DNA from: Cyanidiococcus yangmingshanensis
Lineage: Eukaryota; Rhodophyta; Bangiophyceae; Cyanidiales; Cyanidiaceae
Assembly: GCA_013995675.1 (NCBI GenBank)
Contig: VWRR01000008.1
Span: 372,001 to 436,000, forward strand
Direction of reading: 5' to 3'
DNA: 64,000 nucleotides
In this document: piece after piece, positions 10,096 through 21,309 of the stretch
Layout: each line of letters begins with the position of its first letter
Numbering within the stretch: position 1 is the stretch's first letter
Notes under the pieces: model-generated
The model's input: the letters and a program-made list of their open reading frames with translations, nothing else
Told to the model about the DNA's origin: nothing
Database searches by the model: none
Made by a program: the position numbers and the translations under genes

Positions 10096-11862
10096 ATGGG
10101 TTTCATACTATTTGGAAGCTTACTGCGATCCGAATCGATCCGGATAGGGCGATCTCGGCCCAAGCGAAGCAAGCATTCTCTCACTGAAGGCTTTGTTCGA
10201 GAGCAGCGTCCAGACGCCGACGCGTTGATGGTTTATAGATGCCGGTTGACTGCCTCTGGGCTGCAAAGGACATGGGCGAAAACTGACCATCGTTTTCTGT
10301 ACTCTCTACCGAACGTCTACCGGCTGAATGAGCTTTCTGGGAAAGCAACACGTCAACGCGTTCGTCCGGGTCCAAAGTGGATATGCCGCGGAACGACGCG
10401 AGAGAGTTCACAAGACGTCGCGTCTGCCACACTCAGTGAACCCACCGTCTATGTTCGTTCAGAAAAAGCGCACCTGTTTCATCGACAGGGACGACCATTG
10501 GTCTTTGCCGGAGCGATTGTAGAACCGCCGAAAAGTCAATCTCGAGATCGTCGAGCGCTATGGCCGCGTTCCGGCGACCTGGTCCGGGTGATGGTGGATG
10601 CGACCACGACTTGTCGAAAAGGGTCAGTCTCTTCGATGCCGGACGATACCGTGCTTGGATACGGATTCTATAACCATGATTCAATGTATCGCGTTCGACT
10701 GATTTGGCAGACTCGACTGGACGGCGAGGCGATACCTCGGCAGGAGCAGGCCGACGGCACATTTCGCATTGACCTGAAGCGCGTACTAGCACGACATTTC
10801 GCCACAGCACTCGGCATTCGTGAGCATCTGGGGCTCTTAGAGGGACCTGCCCCGGCTTGCCGTCTCATCAATGGTGAAGGCGACCGAGTTTCAGGCTTAT
10901 GTGTTGACCTCTACGCACAATATTTGGTTGTGCAGAGCTCTGCTCGTTGGGCAGAGCAATACCGTGCCCAGATCGAAGCAGCGCTCCTCGACGTCACATC
11001 GGGTAAGTATTCTGTAATCTGGAGACCGAACTGGGATCGACTGCGCCAGGACGGCATCAGTAAGGAGAGTGTTTCGAGTCGCCCAGATCCATTGATGGGT
11101 CAGACACCCCAGGGAGAGGAACCAGCCCAAATTCCTCCGATAACGATCATGGAAAATGGCCTCTTCTTTCTGGCGGACCTGGAACATGGTCAAAAGACGG
11201 GTCACTATTGCGATCAACGAGACAATCGGCTCTTTGTTCGCCAACTCGTTCAGGACGCGCACATAGAACGAGTGCTCGATCTCTGCACCTATACAGGTGG
11301 GTTTGCCATGAATGCAATTCGCGGTGGCGCTCATCAGGTGACCGCAGTAGACTCCTCGAGCCAGGCGTTAAGGCTGGCCTATAAGAATGCGACCACCAAC
11401 CAGATATCCTGTACGTTGGTGCTTGATGAGCATGCGTCGATGCCCGAACCACCAACGACGACGCTGTGGTTGCAACGGGATGACGTCCAGAACTTTTGCG
11501 ATCGCCTCTACGCTGCCGCTGCAGCGGGTAGCGGGAACGAACTGCTCTATGACCTGGTCGTGCTGGATCCACCAAAACTGGCACCGACCGTAGAGAGTCT
11601 CCCCAGAGCTCGTCATCGTTATCGGAAAATGAATGCCGCTGCAATGAAAGCCGTCCGAAAGGGAGGCTTTCTCTTTACTTGCACTTGTTCAGCGTCTATG
11701 ACCCAGAATGGAATGTTTCCGGCGACGCTCATGGAGGCTGCATTTGATGCCGGTAGAAAGATCACGATACTGGCAGAGCGTGGGGCTGCCCTGGATCACG
11801 TGGTATCACCTGCAGCCCCAGAGGGCCGTTATCTTACTGCCCTGCTGCTGGCCGTCGAATAG
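10096..11862 (+). CDS. RlmI-type class I rRNA (cytosine) methyltransferase
   Basis: This is probably a SAM-dependent 5-methylcytosine RNA methyltransferase of the RlmI family, acting on large-subunit rRNA, here likely in an organelle. The 588-residue frame has an N-terminal extension of about 115 residues, a PUA-like part (LFHRQGRPLVFAGAI, about 128-142), an RlmI central domain (LINGEGDRVSGLCVDLYAQY; FLADLEHGQKTGHYCDQRDN), the SAM-binding motif I (VLDLCTYTGGFAMNAIRGGA), motif IV LVVLDPPKLAP and the catalytic-type cysteine segment LFTCTCSASM. The basic, Ser-rich N-terminus could be a transit peptide; plastid or mitochondrial import cannot be separated by eye. ATG 10096 opens the frame, which is unbroken. 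Confidence 0.88.
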   Translation: MGFILFGSLLRSESIRIGRSRPKRSKHSLTEGFVREQRPDADALMVYRCRLTASGLQRTWAKTDHRFLYSLPNVYRLNELSGKATRQRVRPGPKWICRGTTRESSQDVASATLSEPTVYVRSEKAHLFHRQGRPLVFAGAIVEPPKSQSRDRRALWPRSGDLVRVMVDATTTCRKGSVSSMPDDTVLGYGFYNHDSMYRVRLIWQTRLDGEAIPRQEQADGTFRIDLKRVLARHFATALGIREHLGLLEGPAPACRLINGEGDRVSGLCVDLYAQYLVVQSSARWAEQYRAQIEAALLDVTSGKYSVIWRPNWDRLRQDGISKESVSSRPDPLMGQTPQGEEPAQIPPITIMENGLFFLADLEHGQKTGHYCDQRDNRLFVRQLVQDAHIERVLDLCTYTGGFAMNAIRGGAHQVTAVDSSSQALRLAYKNATTNQISCTLVLDEHASMPEPPTTTLWLQRDDVQNFCDRLYAAAAAGSGNELLYDLVVLDPPKLAPTVESLPRARHRYRKMNAAAMKAVRKGGFLFTCTCSASMTQNGMFPATLMEAAFDAGRKITILAERGAALDHVVSPAAPEGRYLTALLLAVE

Positions 11863-13030
11863 GCGTCCTGGGTTACTGCAAGCTTTCGTCTCACGTGACT
11901 GCCTCCGTGAGCGCTTTCACAACACGCCCTGCAGCCAGCACCGAGCGTACTCACCAGTTCTGAATCGTGAATCGGCCAGGGGCGTGCTGCCTGCTTGAGC
12001 AATGCTCTGAATTGAACCAGTAGCTGGTGTGACGAATGCGAGCTTGGTGCCTCTCCGTCGGCACTTAGGCTGCAGAGCCAGCGCTGTAACAGCATTGGTG
12101 ACGCGTCGTTACTGTGGCGCTTGACAGCGGATCTGCTCACGAGTTGACGACCAGGAACCCGATGAACAACAATGACTTGGTATCAAAATCCGTCAAATCA
12201 AAAATCGTTCTTCCATTATTCCCGTAGAATCGACCAGAACTGGGTCGTTTGTCGACTCGCGAACGAATCCCCGCTGCGAGGTTGCTGCCACCGCCGTGAT
12301 CGCTACGAGGTTAAAACGAGCATGGGATCAAGACCTGACTCTGGAGTCGTACTTTTTCAGCATTTTCTGGAGTGCATGAATGGCTTGTGACGGTTTCGCC
12401 TAGGCATCTATGCATGGTCTGGTGGCGATACACGACACTGGTAAACATCGACGGATGATCGTATTGGCGCTCGAGTAAATGAGCGCGTGCAAAACAATGA
12501 TCATCTTCCAGCTATTCGCGAGAGGATCCGCTGGAGAATCAAAAAGGTACACAATGGATGTTTAACACAATGATCTACATTTTTCAATTGACTTTTCGAT
12601 GCAATACGACCATACTGGAGGTACCTGAGGATCATGAACATGAACCTGAGGTTGCTTCGCTGCACAAGCGGACGGCCACAGGCATTGTACGTCCAGCGAG
12701 AGCTTTTCACAACAATCGCGTGTAGTCATCGTGCGGACTTGTTATTCGAACGTGATCCATGAACGGCCGAGATGACAAAACTGGAAACCGTACATGGACT
12801 CTATGAATAACCTCCAAAACGTACGTAAAGAAAGCTGTACAGGACCTGCGCCCAAGTAGCAGTCATAGTCGAGACCGCGACGCGAAAAGCTAGACAGGAA
12901 CCCGCTCACGAGCTGTTCACCTGTCAAGTTGGTTCTCGTTGGCGTCACCTATTTCTTCGTGTCGACCCTCTTGCAACTATTATTGTTTTTGATTGAAGCC
13001 TGTGAGTCTGGGAACATCTGTGGAACGACC
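11863..13030. other. intergenic, no gene recognised
   Basis: About 1.2 kb between two plus-strand genes. The right half is noticeably richer in A+T than neighbouring coding DNA. Only short frames without domains occur. Confidence 0.5.
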
Positions 13031-13657
13031 ATGTTGAGCACAACGCAACCGGTACAGAACGCTTCGCGTCGGGTAGAGCAGCGTCGCGATCCGTTCCCGT
13101 TCCCACCTTGGTACCATTACCCGCCACTGTACACTATTCAGCCCTGTACACGGACGCGCGAGAGACAGCTCCATCTCTGGAGGCGCTTAATCTTGGATTA
13201 TTGCGAATACTACTGCATTTTCACGCTTCGTTTGAATGACGCGGAGAGCTCCCAAATGCCCCTGTTTTGTAATCGAGCCATTCAACGCCGACTGAGTCGC
13301 GAGTCTTTGCTCTGCATATTCCAGGACCTTGTATTGAGGGGAGATGCTGCCTGGAGCGACCCTGATACGAAGGAAGAGATGCTCGTTTTCTGGCGTTCAC
13401 CGCGAAACTGGGTCGATGAGCTTCTACAGGTTGTGGCCCAGTTCGGACAGAATCGGGGCGGTGTCTTTACTTTACAAGAGCTAGGTTCATTAATGATCGA
13501 ACATAGCTCCATATGTCGTGAAATGGGGTCCGGCACCGACCGAGCGGTCATGCCTGTACCTTTCCTACAGTACGTACTCAGTATCCTCACGGCTGAAGGG
13601 AAAGCGCGTGTTTTTGGTACCAGCGAAGGCCACGGGGTCAAATTTGCTTACACGTAG
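13031..13657 (+). CDS. ESCRT-II subunit VPS25
   Basis: VPS25 is the subunit of ESCRT-II that recruits ESCRT-III during multivesicular-body sorting. The 208-residue product has the characteristic N-terminal aromatic/proline segment (PFPPWYHYPPLYTIQPCTRT followed by QLHLWRRLILDYCEYY), a first winged-helix domain (FCNRAIQRRLSRESLLCIFQ), and a second one with WRSPRNWVDELLQVV and LTAEGKARVF. Full-length VPS25 is about 175-200 residues, so the gene is complete. The open frame extends upstream with a hydrophobic stretch, but ATG 13031 gives the expected protein. Confidence 0.88.
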   Translation: MLSTTQPVQNASRRVEQRRDPFPFPPWYHYPPLYTIQPCTRTRERQLHLWRRLILDYCEYYCIFTLRLNDAESSQMPLFCNRAIQRRLSRESLLCIFQDLVLRGDAAWSDPDTKEEMLVFWRSPRNWVDELLQVVAQFGQNRGGVFTLQELGSLMIEHSSICREMGSGTDRAVMPVPFLQYVLSILTAEGKARVFGTSEGHGVKFAYT

Positions 13658-13977
13658 CCACGAAGGCAAAGAACCGGGATCAGTATTGGGCGACCAGACC
13701 ATACGTCCAAACGAGGGATTCACTGTTCAGCTAGGGCGATCGCCAAGTTGCCTCCGAGCTCGCGACGCCACATCAGGGCATCGTGCGTAATGTGATCAGT
13801 CTGCTTTCCAGACAAGGCCAATGATAGGGTGTGCATATATCTTTCGATCACTCATAGTGAAGCATCTGAGCCGCAAGATACACTGACATGCACCCACAGC
13901 TCCATGTGTGTCTGTATTCTTGGCAAAGATCACTCATCACTGGCACGAGGGCCGGACCGACCGCTCAATCCCGCGAC
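13658..13977. other. convergent intergenic spacer
   Basis: A 320-base spacer between the stop codons of VPS25 (plus) and phosphofructokinase (minus). Nothing else recognised. Confidence 0.5.
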
Positions 13978-15640
13978 TCAGGCCACTTGTCGAATAGACG
14001 CCGGGGCCTTGGTCACAAGCGAACTTGGTTGACCGGTTGAGCTCAAGAGCCGAGCCCAGGTACGGTCGTGAATGTCTACTCGCTGTTGCTGGCCAGCGAC
14101 GTCTTTCAAGGGGATCATGGCATGGCGGCTGTTCACGGGGCCGACAGTAAACGACGTATAGCCAGCCATGGCACCATGAATGGCACTATGGGCAAGTACC
14201 GCGCAGTACATCTGGTCGCTGGCTGTTGCTGGAACAGCCCGCACCATATACGTCGGATCGATATATTTCATGGATACCTCTATCCCGGCGCTTTCAAAAT
14301 GAGCCTGCAGCTGACTCTTCAAATAGAGTCCAATGTCGCTGAACTTGCGATTGCCGCTGGCATCGGTCTCCTGGCTCGCTGCAAGCAGTTCCTGGCCGGC
14401 CCCTTCGGCGACGACGAGCAAGAAATGCCCACTTTCCTCCAATCGCTTTTCAACAAAAGCGGCGAGACCCGTCGCGACCTTCAACCTCAAAAGGCAGCTC
14501 TGGAATCAAACAACAATCGACATCGCGATTCGCCAGTGAAGCATACATGGCGATGAACCCCGAGTTCCTGCCCATGAGACGCACAATGCCGATGCCGTTG
14601 GGGAAGCAAGTCGCTTCTACATGCGCAGCGTTGATTGCCCGCTGCGCCTCTTCGACTGCTGTCATAAAACCAAAACTGTGGTCAATCACAGGTATATCGT
14701 TGTCGATCGTTTTGGGAATGCTTGCGACGCAAACCCGCAAGCGCTCTTTCATGCAGGCTTCTGCAATTGCAGCGGCCCCACGAATCGTTCCGTCCCCACC
14801 GATAATATAGAGTTGATTGAAGGCGTTGCGTCGAATTGCATTCATAATCCGGTCGAGGTCGAAACCACCGCGTGACGAGCCGAGAATCGTTCCTCCCAGT
14901 CGATGGATTCCATCGACGCGGCTCGGAGAGAGTTCAACATACGGCGTGCCATTGTAGAAGCCCCGATAACCGCCCTTAATTCCAGTAATGCTGCGCACGT
15001 CGTAGAGGTGCCACAACCCGTCGGTTAGCTCCCGAATCACTGTGTTGATGCCGGGACATAGACCACCACAGGTTACGATCGCCGCTCGCACCTCTTCAGG
15101 ACGGAATGCGATCCATTCCCGGGGCCCTGCCCGAAGGTAGCGCGCAAAGTTGCGCCGCTTGTCAGGGTTTACGACCGTCTGTTTCAGCACTCCATCGCAT
15201 GGGGAGGTGTCGTAGTTATCGAGTCCGCGAAACGATATTTTCGACGTGGCCGGGTTTCGGACCCGTGGAACCTGATCTTTACCCAACATGTCCTGGATTC
15301 GAGGGATCGGCTTCATGTACGCAACTTGATCAATTTCCGAAACCGTTAGGCTGCGATAAACCTCCGGTGAGAGAATAAAGTCGGCATCATTATCGTCAAA
15401 GACCTCGGACGCATCAGCACTACCTCCCGGTCTTCCATGTGCACAATACAACCTCGATCGTGGCAAAACATCCCTGATTCGGTGACTCTGCCCATATTGT
15501 GGGAGCAGCGATGGTGTCCCAAGCCCAAGTCGCCGCGACAAGGGGCGTTGTGGAGTCGAGCTCGACCGCGCACGAGTCCCCGAAAAGCTCGTCTTTCGTG
15601 ACGGCAAGTAACTTGTCACAACAAAGCACTGGTAAATCAT
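13978..15640 (-). CDS. plant-type 6-phosphofructokinase, with one frame break
   Basis: This enzyme phosphorylates fructose 6-phosphate in glycolysis. Visible motifs are TCGGLCPGINTVIREL, GIKGGYRGFYN, the GGDGTIRGA nucleotide-site loop (Gly rather than the second Asp of PPi enzymes, so ATP use is likely), the catalytic PKTIDNDIPVID and MGRNSGFIAM. The upstream frame ends early at 14450 after LIPELPFEVEG. The rest (FVEKRLEESGHFLLVVAEGA through TYMVRAVPATASDQMYC) is in another frame that stops at 13978. Dropping one base from the run of three at 14468-14470 restores the family sequence exactly. From ATG 15640 the N-terminal ~120 residues are Ser/Arg-rich and unconserved, which could be a plastid transit peptide. 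The family is that of plant PFKs. Confidence 0.9.
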
Positions 15641-18010
15641 CACAAAGATTCTGGGTGTTGCCTCGTTGTCACCAGAGGAGCGCACAATAACCAACAAAGG
15701 CACGAGATAAGAGGCAGGATGGATGGCCTCGAGAACCACGTGGGACGACTCGCGATCGATTCTATATCGCAGGCGTCAGGACTCGAGACGCTGATCCCCT
15801 CCCGACGCGATCCAACCGGCGAACTGGATTCTTTGGAAGAGCGCTCGCCGTGGAGCATTCAGAGATATTGTAATGATGACGCTGCTTCTGTTGGCGTATT
15901 GTATGGAGTCGTATCCGTGATGGTTTTGGAGCTCTTCCCGTTGAACTTATACTGGAACACATGATTTGTAATGAAAAGATTTTTTCTGCCGAACGAGTCG
16001 ACAACTATCGTTGCGAAGGGATTTCAAGCGCTCAATTTGCGGCGCTGACATGAACTCCTGGCCCATGACTGCTCGATCACAGGAAGAACTGGATACCGCT
16101 CTGCCGAACACGCCTTCATCGAATGAGTTGCAGTGTCAAAATGGTCCTGACTGCGTTTTAGGGCTCACCCGAGGCGCTCGGTATGCACTTGCGCCAGGTG
16201 CGTCTCTGAGAAACGGGATCGTTAATCAAGGGCGTTGGCTCTATCATTCAGCATCTGCGGAGGTGATGATCCAAATGGCGGGCATGTCGAGAGGATCACT
16301 TGATTCTGAGACTCGTCGCATGCGCTGGTGATTGGATGACGCGATCGCGGACGCTTCTGAACGTATATCGATGCTCTTCTGGAACGCGAACGCAGACATG
16401 GCTTGGATGTCGAGTTTCACGCATGAATTTTATAGATGACCAGAATCGGCATCCGCCGGCGACACACCAATTCGAATGCTGCATAGCGGTCACCAGGAGG
16501 TAATTGGTCAAATGGGATTCTCTAGAGCCCACGACGCAAGAACAGTCCCGTTTGAGGCCTCGCAGCGACGCTGGCATGCGGTTTGGCCACAACCAGCGGC
16601 CCGTCACAAACGCACTGGACAAAGGCTCAGGAGCACTGCGACCTAGTGTTCACCACTTTATCCGATATCGCTCACTGATGGAGTAAAGGAGCAGAATGAG
16701 CGCTCGCCTAGCGCACCGAAACGTCGCCTCAATGTGCTTCGCGAAGGTTGGCCCCCTGACGCCACGATATCACGCACTGGATCGCCAAAACGCCAACTGT
16801 CCATATTTTCCAGCTTGAAGCCGATCGTGGCTACATGTCCAGCCTTGTCCCAGTTGAGCACCGTACCTCCGCGAGACCGTCTGCGGTGCCACGGTGAATC
16901 GCGGGCCATGCGCAGCGGACCCGCCCGCGACGAACACGGGGGCCATTTCGGCACTCGATCGATGAATGCGCGCCCCGGCTTGGCGGAGGAACCAAATTCG
17001 AGCACCGAGACGGATCCTGTCGCCGAGGCGTCCGCGCAACGTGTCCTCGCGCCACCGTCGTCTTCGATGGAACGGTCAAGGTGTACGACAAGCTCAAGAA
17101 TCTGATTGCTTTCAAGCTAGGCGTCTAGTCAAGCGTAGAGGGGACGAGTACGCTCCCTTTGTGCAACAGCGTCTTTTAGGCGAGTGAGTTCGAGTGTAGA
17201 GCAGGGCACGGAAGAGAACGCAGACGGGCGAATTCTAGGTTGACGTACAATTGAGCGCTGCGCTACTCAAAAACTCATAGCCTTAAGAGCTAGGGCCTAG
17301 CATCGGACGCCGTTTTCGTCTCGTCTCATTGCCTAGGGCTTATCGAGCGAGACGAGTTCTCTGTGGGAGATTTTGTGGCTCGCACGGTGTCCTGGTTTGG
17401 GCCACGAAAAAAATCTTGTCTGTCACAGGTCCGATCGGCTGAGGTGTTTGTTTCCTGAGCGTGAGCGATTTCGGGGAACGAGCACGAAATCTTTTGCTCA
17501 TGGCGGAGAGAGGTGATAATTGGCGAAAAGCGACCGGGTCGGCTGATTCCGTTTCCAGCACTGGGCGCCTGCTAGCGAGTCAAGCGGAGAAGCCAACTTG
17601 GTAGGGGAGCCGTGGCCACCGATTCGACAGGCTCGCCGTCGTTATCACTGAGCCCTTTTTTCCAAGGACTGGTAGGCGAAGACAATTTAGCAGCGATGAC
17701 CCACGCTGGTCTCTGGGGGACACCAGCTGCGCATGAGGAGCGAGGCACGGCATCTCGAACGACAGGTGTACGCCGAGAGACTGTACCGCTGAGTCCGATG
17801 CCTGACATGGCGATCGGCGAGGACCAGCGAGCGTGAAGAGCGGGTGAGGTCCCATGCACTGTCTCCGGGAACCATTCGTAAGCGATGCAATGTTGGGGAG
17901 AATTCGATGAATAGAACTGCCGGCCGGACGTGCATGCGAGTCTGCTTGCCAAATCCAAACCCAAAGGGCACGTTTCGGGCACCACGCGTCTTGGCGAGCA
18001 GGACAAAGCC
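15641..18010. other. long spacer, 2.4 kb, no gene accepted
   Basis: Only short overlapping frames are present. At 16690-17120 all three minus frames and one plus frame are partly open, and fragments on opposite strands both look protein-like (minus NWDKAGHVATIGFKLEN; plus DGTVKVYDKLKNLIAFKLGV before a stop at 17130). These could not be joined into a convincing gene on either strand. The rest looks like plain spacer. Confidence 0.4.
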
Positions 18011-18724
18011 ATGGAAATTCAGCGCCGAAAACGTTTGCGCGAACGGGAGCGTCGGGAATCGATGCGCACCAAGTACAATGCGCTCATTGAACTACTTCAG
18101 CAGGGCCGCCGCAACCTCATGTCTTGGGACCTGTATCGAAGACAACGCATTCACGCAACGGACGCGAGTGCGCGCCTTGAAGGCCATAGCGATACGCCTG
18201 TCATGACCGATAGCATGGTCATCCCGAGCGACAAGGACGCAGTACTCTCCGAGTGCATGGGCCAGCTGAATGCATTCAACCGCCTCGTCATGGGCATTCG
18301 AGATGAATTCGAGACGCTGTACACTCAGTTGGATGAGATGCGTACCGAAAAAGCCGATTTAAGAAACGACAAGGTGTACCTGCGCGAAGAGGTGCAACGT
18401 CTCCGTGACGAGATTTGTCGTGTTAGGGAAGGTGCGCTGCAAATCTTTCTCGCTTCACGCAAAGGCGATATGGTCGCTGACGTGACGCTTGAGGCGGCGT
18501 TGCGGAGTCGGCTTTTGGACCCATCAGATGATCAACTCGATTTGCTGCTGGATACACCAGCAACTGCAGCCTTCAGCCGGACAGGTACAAACACCGTCCC
18601 AACGGGCCGCCAAGGGCAAAGTGAGACCTCGATTGTTCGAGCTGAATCACATGGTCGGTATTCAGATCACGGCAAGCATCCGGATGACCGCCATCAGGGT
18701 CCCGACTATAGCACGTGTGCGTAG
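18011..18724 (+). CDS. bHLH-like DNA-binding protein
   Basis: The 237-residue product starts MEIQRRKRLRERERRESMRT, a basic region with the Glu-Arg-Arg spacing typical of bHLH transcription factors, followed by a first helix (YNALIELLQQ), a long loop with Ser/Asp (about 45-75) and a possible second helix (AVLSECMGQLNAFNRLVMG). A strong coiled coil follows (ETLYTQLDEMRTEKADLRND), like the leucine zippers attached to some bHLH proteins. The C-terminal 60 residues are polar and unconserved. ATG 18011 is the first in frame after a stop at 17912. It would act in the nucleus as a dimer; the target is unknown. The loop is longer than usual, so the bHLH call is tentative. Confidence 0.6.
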   Translation: MEIQRRKRLRERERRESMRTKYNALIELLQQGRRNLMSWDLYRRQRIHATDASARLEGHSDTPVMTDSMVIPSDKDAVLSECMGQLNAFNRLVMGIRDEFETLYTQLDEMRTEKADLRNDKVYLREEVQRLRDEICRVREGALQIFLASRKGDMVADVTLEAALRSRLLDPSDDQLDLLLDTPATAAFSRTGTNTVPTGRQGQSETSIVRAESHGRYSDHGKHPDDRHQGPDYSTCA

Positions 18725-20788
18725 ACTCGCCTGCAGGTACGATTTTGGACGTTTGGTGATGATATCTCTGGCATGACCAACGATCTCCTCCGACGATACC
18801 GCATATCTGCCTGTACCGTGCTCTATGTTCGAGATCAAGCGAGCCACCAGAGGCTTAACTCTTTTGGATATGCCCGAAATCGGATTCGCGACTTGCTCAA
18901 TCACCAATAGACTGGCCGCCATGAGCCATGTGAACTCATTCTTGGGTTTACATAGTGCACGAAGACGAATTGGTGCACCTAGTCATCGGCGCTAAAAGCC
19001 TAGTAACCCTCGATATCTATAGCGCATGTGACTTCACTTGTCGATATGAACGCCGTCAACACTCGACCATGGTATCCCAGCATTCTGGAATTGAACAAGT
19101 ATCCAGCCAGTGGTTGAAAGCATCAGGGGCACGTCCTCGGATATCCAAGGCGTCTCTCGCGCATTCGCGAGACCATCTCCTGCGACGAGGTCGGCTTTGT
19201 AAATAGCAGCCGCTCTCCTCGTCAAAACCCGAGCCGCATGCGAGGATATCATCGCCGCCCGGAAGGCAGAGGTATGATTCCACACGCAAAGCTGGCGAGG
19301 GCCTGGAACGCCTTCATGATCTAAGAGTCCCTCACCATCGAGCGGATAAGTGCTTGCGATTGTCATCCCTATGGTTTATCTCAGCAGTCCATGCCAGCGA
19401 CGCCGTTGACTGAAAGCGATGGAATATAGGGAGCCCGATGCCAGAATCGATTCCGATTTTGGTATCGGATTTCTATCGGACGCGTGCCTCGAACTGAACG
19501 TCACCATGGTCGAGACGGTCTATTGGCGATCGTCCCGGTGGAAACGGGCCTAGGCCGCAGCTAGGTGCTCAAAAGCACGCTGAGGCGGTCTAAGCATTGT
19601 TCCTGTACGCTTCGATAACGTGCACTCGCGAGTAACGGAGGGCGACAATGCGTCGTCTCCGCTACCAACTACGTCCGGATTGAATCAGGAGCTAGTCCCG
19701 GCTCGAGCAGCGACGTACGTCTGCCTCGGTCAAAGGCCTCCCCTCATCTGAACGACAGGACATAGATCGTACATCAGGGTTCCCCGTTTCTAGATCAGGC
19801 GCGTGTGCGATTCCATCACCCAAATGCGGAGGAGCATTGAGTCGATGGGCCAAACTCCAGAAGGCCAGCTCCCGCAAAAGCCAGCACGAAAGCGAGAATC
19901 CCCAGCGTTGCGTCACAAGCTCGCCAATGAACAATAAAAATGCACGCCAGTAAAACGTTGGGGTCGTTATGGACTCTATGGATACAAGGTCATCGCAGCT
20001 ACCTCGGGCATGCGCATAGCGCAACGACTACTGAGCTCGCTCTCCCTCCCATTGTGAGACCCTGCGCACACAGCGCTAGTTTGGGAAAAGGCATTCTATA
20101 TACGCGAGGAATTGTGAGGGGCGCAATGACCTGGAGCCCCGCGCTCAGCAGTGAGGCGACGAACTGGTAGGAGCATCGCCCCACGTCGGTCATGAAATAC
20201 TCGCTCGCCTCTAGAGCGCAGCTCTGGATTTCGTATCATTTGACATAGGGACCTTTCTCTAAATATCATAAATTCTGGATCAAGAATCTCACGTCTTGCC
20301 CGAGTCTTTGTTCGTTTGTTCTCAGAGCAGGTTGAGTTTGTGCCTATCGCTCGCCGTGAATCGTTCCGTCGTCCACCGGGCGAACAAGGGCTTCTCGAAC
20401 CTGGAGCAAAAGAGTGGTCACAAGCAAGATTCTCCCAAAAGAACGAGATCAAACAAGATTTTGATCAGCGCTCCAAACAATCATAAAACTAGCCTGAGTA
20501 GAAACGTACACGGCAGCCACTTCCGTGACGTATCGAACAGAGTGGCGTGCAGCTCCAGCACGCCAAGTTAGCGTCCTAGCAACGACCTCCCCAGAACACT
20601 TCTGCCTCAAAAGCACGAACTATCCAGAAGATGATGAGAGACATGCCTTTCCAGGGGATCAACACCCAAAGGTCTCCTAACGTTCCGAGCCAGACGACGC
20701 TGAGGACACCCGCCGTGCCGCAAAAACTTGTACACGCGCGCTGCCCATTGCCCCCGCAGCATGTTCTCGCGAGACCCCGTACTTGAGT
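18725..20788. other. long spacer, 2.1 kb, gene-poor
   Basis: No domain was recognised. It contains the low-confidence membrane-protein candidate at 19692-20193 listed separately; otherwise only short shadow frames occur. Confidence 0.4.
19692..20193 (-). CDS. possible small membrane protein, split over frames
   Basis: An ATG at 20193 opens a frame with a hydrophobic N-terminus (YQFVASLLSAGLQVIAPL) that can continue in a second frame with FYWRAFLLFIGELVTQ. A third frame over the same bases has LGILAFVLAFAGAGLLEFGP. Together they resemble a small protein with two or three membrane segments interrupted by frame changes, as seen in other genes here. No family could be named, and the coding status is uncertain. 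Confidence 0.22.
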
Positions 20789-21309
20789 ATGGAGGAGACT
20801 TTTCCAGAACCCTCCAGCCTGAATGGCTTCACGATCCGCGTAACGGAAGGGTTTTTGACAAAGTTAAGCAAGCGATCAACAGGGCAGCCACGGTTCACGG
20901 GAGATCAAAACATTCACGCCCGGACGCCGAGGGAGAGGTACCTCATGGAACAAGTTGCCGAGTCAGAACGGCGAAAGCGACTGGAGCTTGCGAAACGCCT
21001 ACAGCTGCGCTTGCAACAGCTTGAAGAGCGGAGACTAGCACAGGCACGTGAGTCCTCAGAGCAGCGACTGAAAGAACTGGAGAAAAGGGACTATAACGCG
21101 CCGATGCCCGTCGGACCTCTACCGTGCGAACCCGAACGCGAAGCACTCCTTCAGTGTTATTCCAAGAACGCGAACCCACTCCAGTGCGCAAATATCGTCT
21201 TGAGCTTGAACGCTGCGCGAAGCAGGTTGAACTCCAAGTTCTCCGTCGTCAACTTGGGGATGTATCCAGTGCCGCCAGGACCTCGGAGACGGGCAGTGCT
21301 CCTGCCTAG
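20789..21309 (+). CDS. MICOS subunit Mic19/CHCHD3-like CHCH protein, with one frame break
   Basis: Mic19-type proteins belong to the MICOS complex that shapes crista junctions in the mitochondrial inner membrane. The N-terminus (FTIRVTEGFLTKL) resembles the short conserved segment of that family. A long charged helix follows (LMEQVAESERRKRLELAKRL to RLKELEKRD). Near the C-terminus comes a CHCH domain: the first CX9C is CEPEREALLQC, and the second is CANIV followed in another frame by LELERC, which gives exact CX9C spacing if one base is missing near 21195-21205. Read on in that frame the protein ends ETGSAPA at 21309. ATG 20789 is the first in frame. Confidence 0.78.

Noticed and set aside
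16690-17130. Possible beta-barrel or other gene with fragments on both strands
   Set aside because: Attempts to read it as a porin or Tom40 on either strand failed to give conserved order; fragments point in opposite directions.
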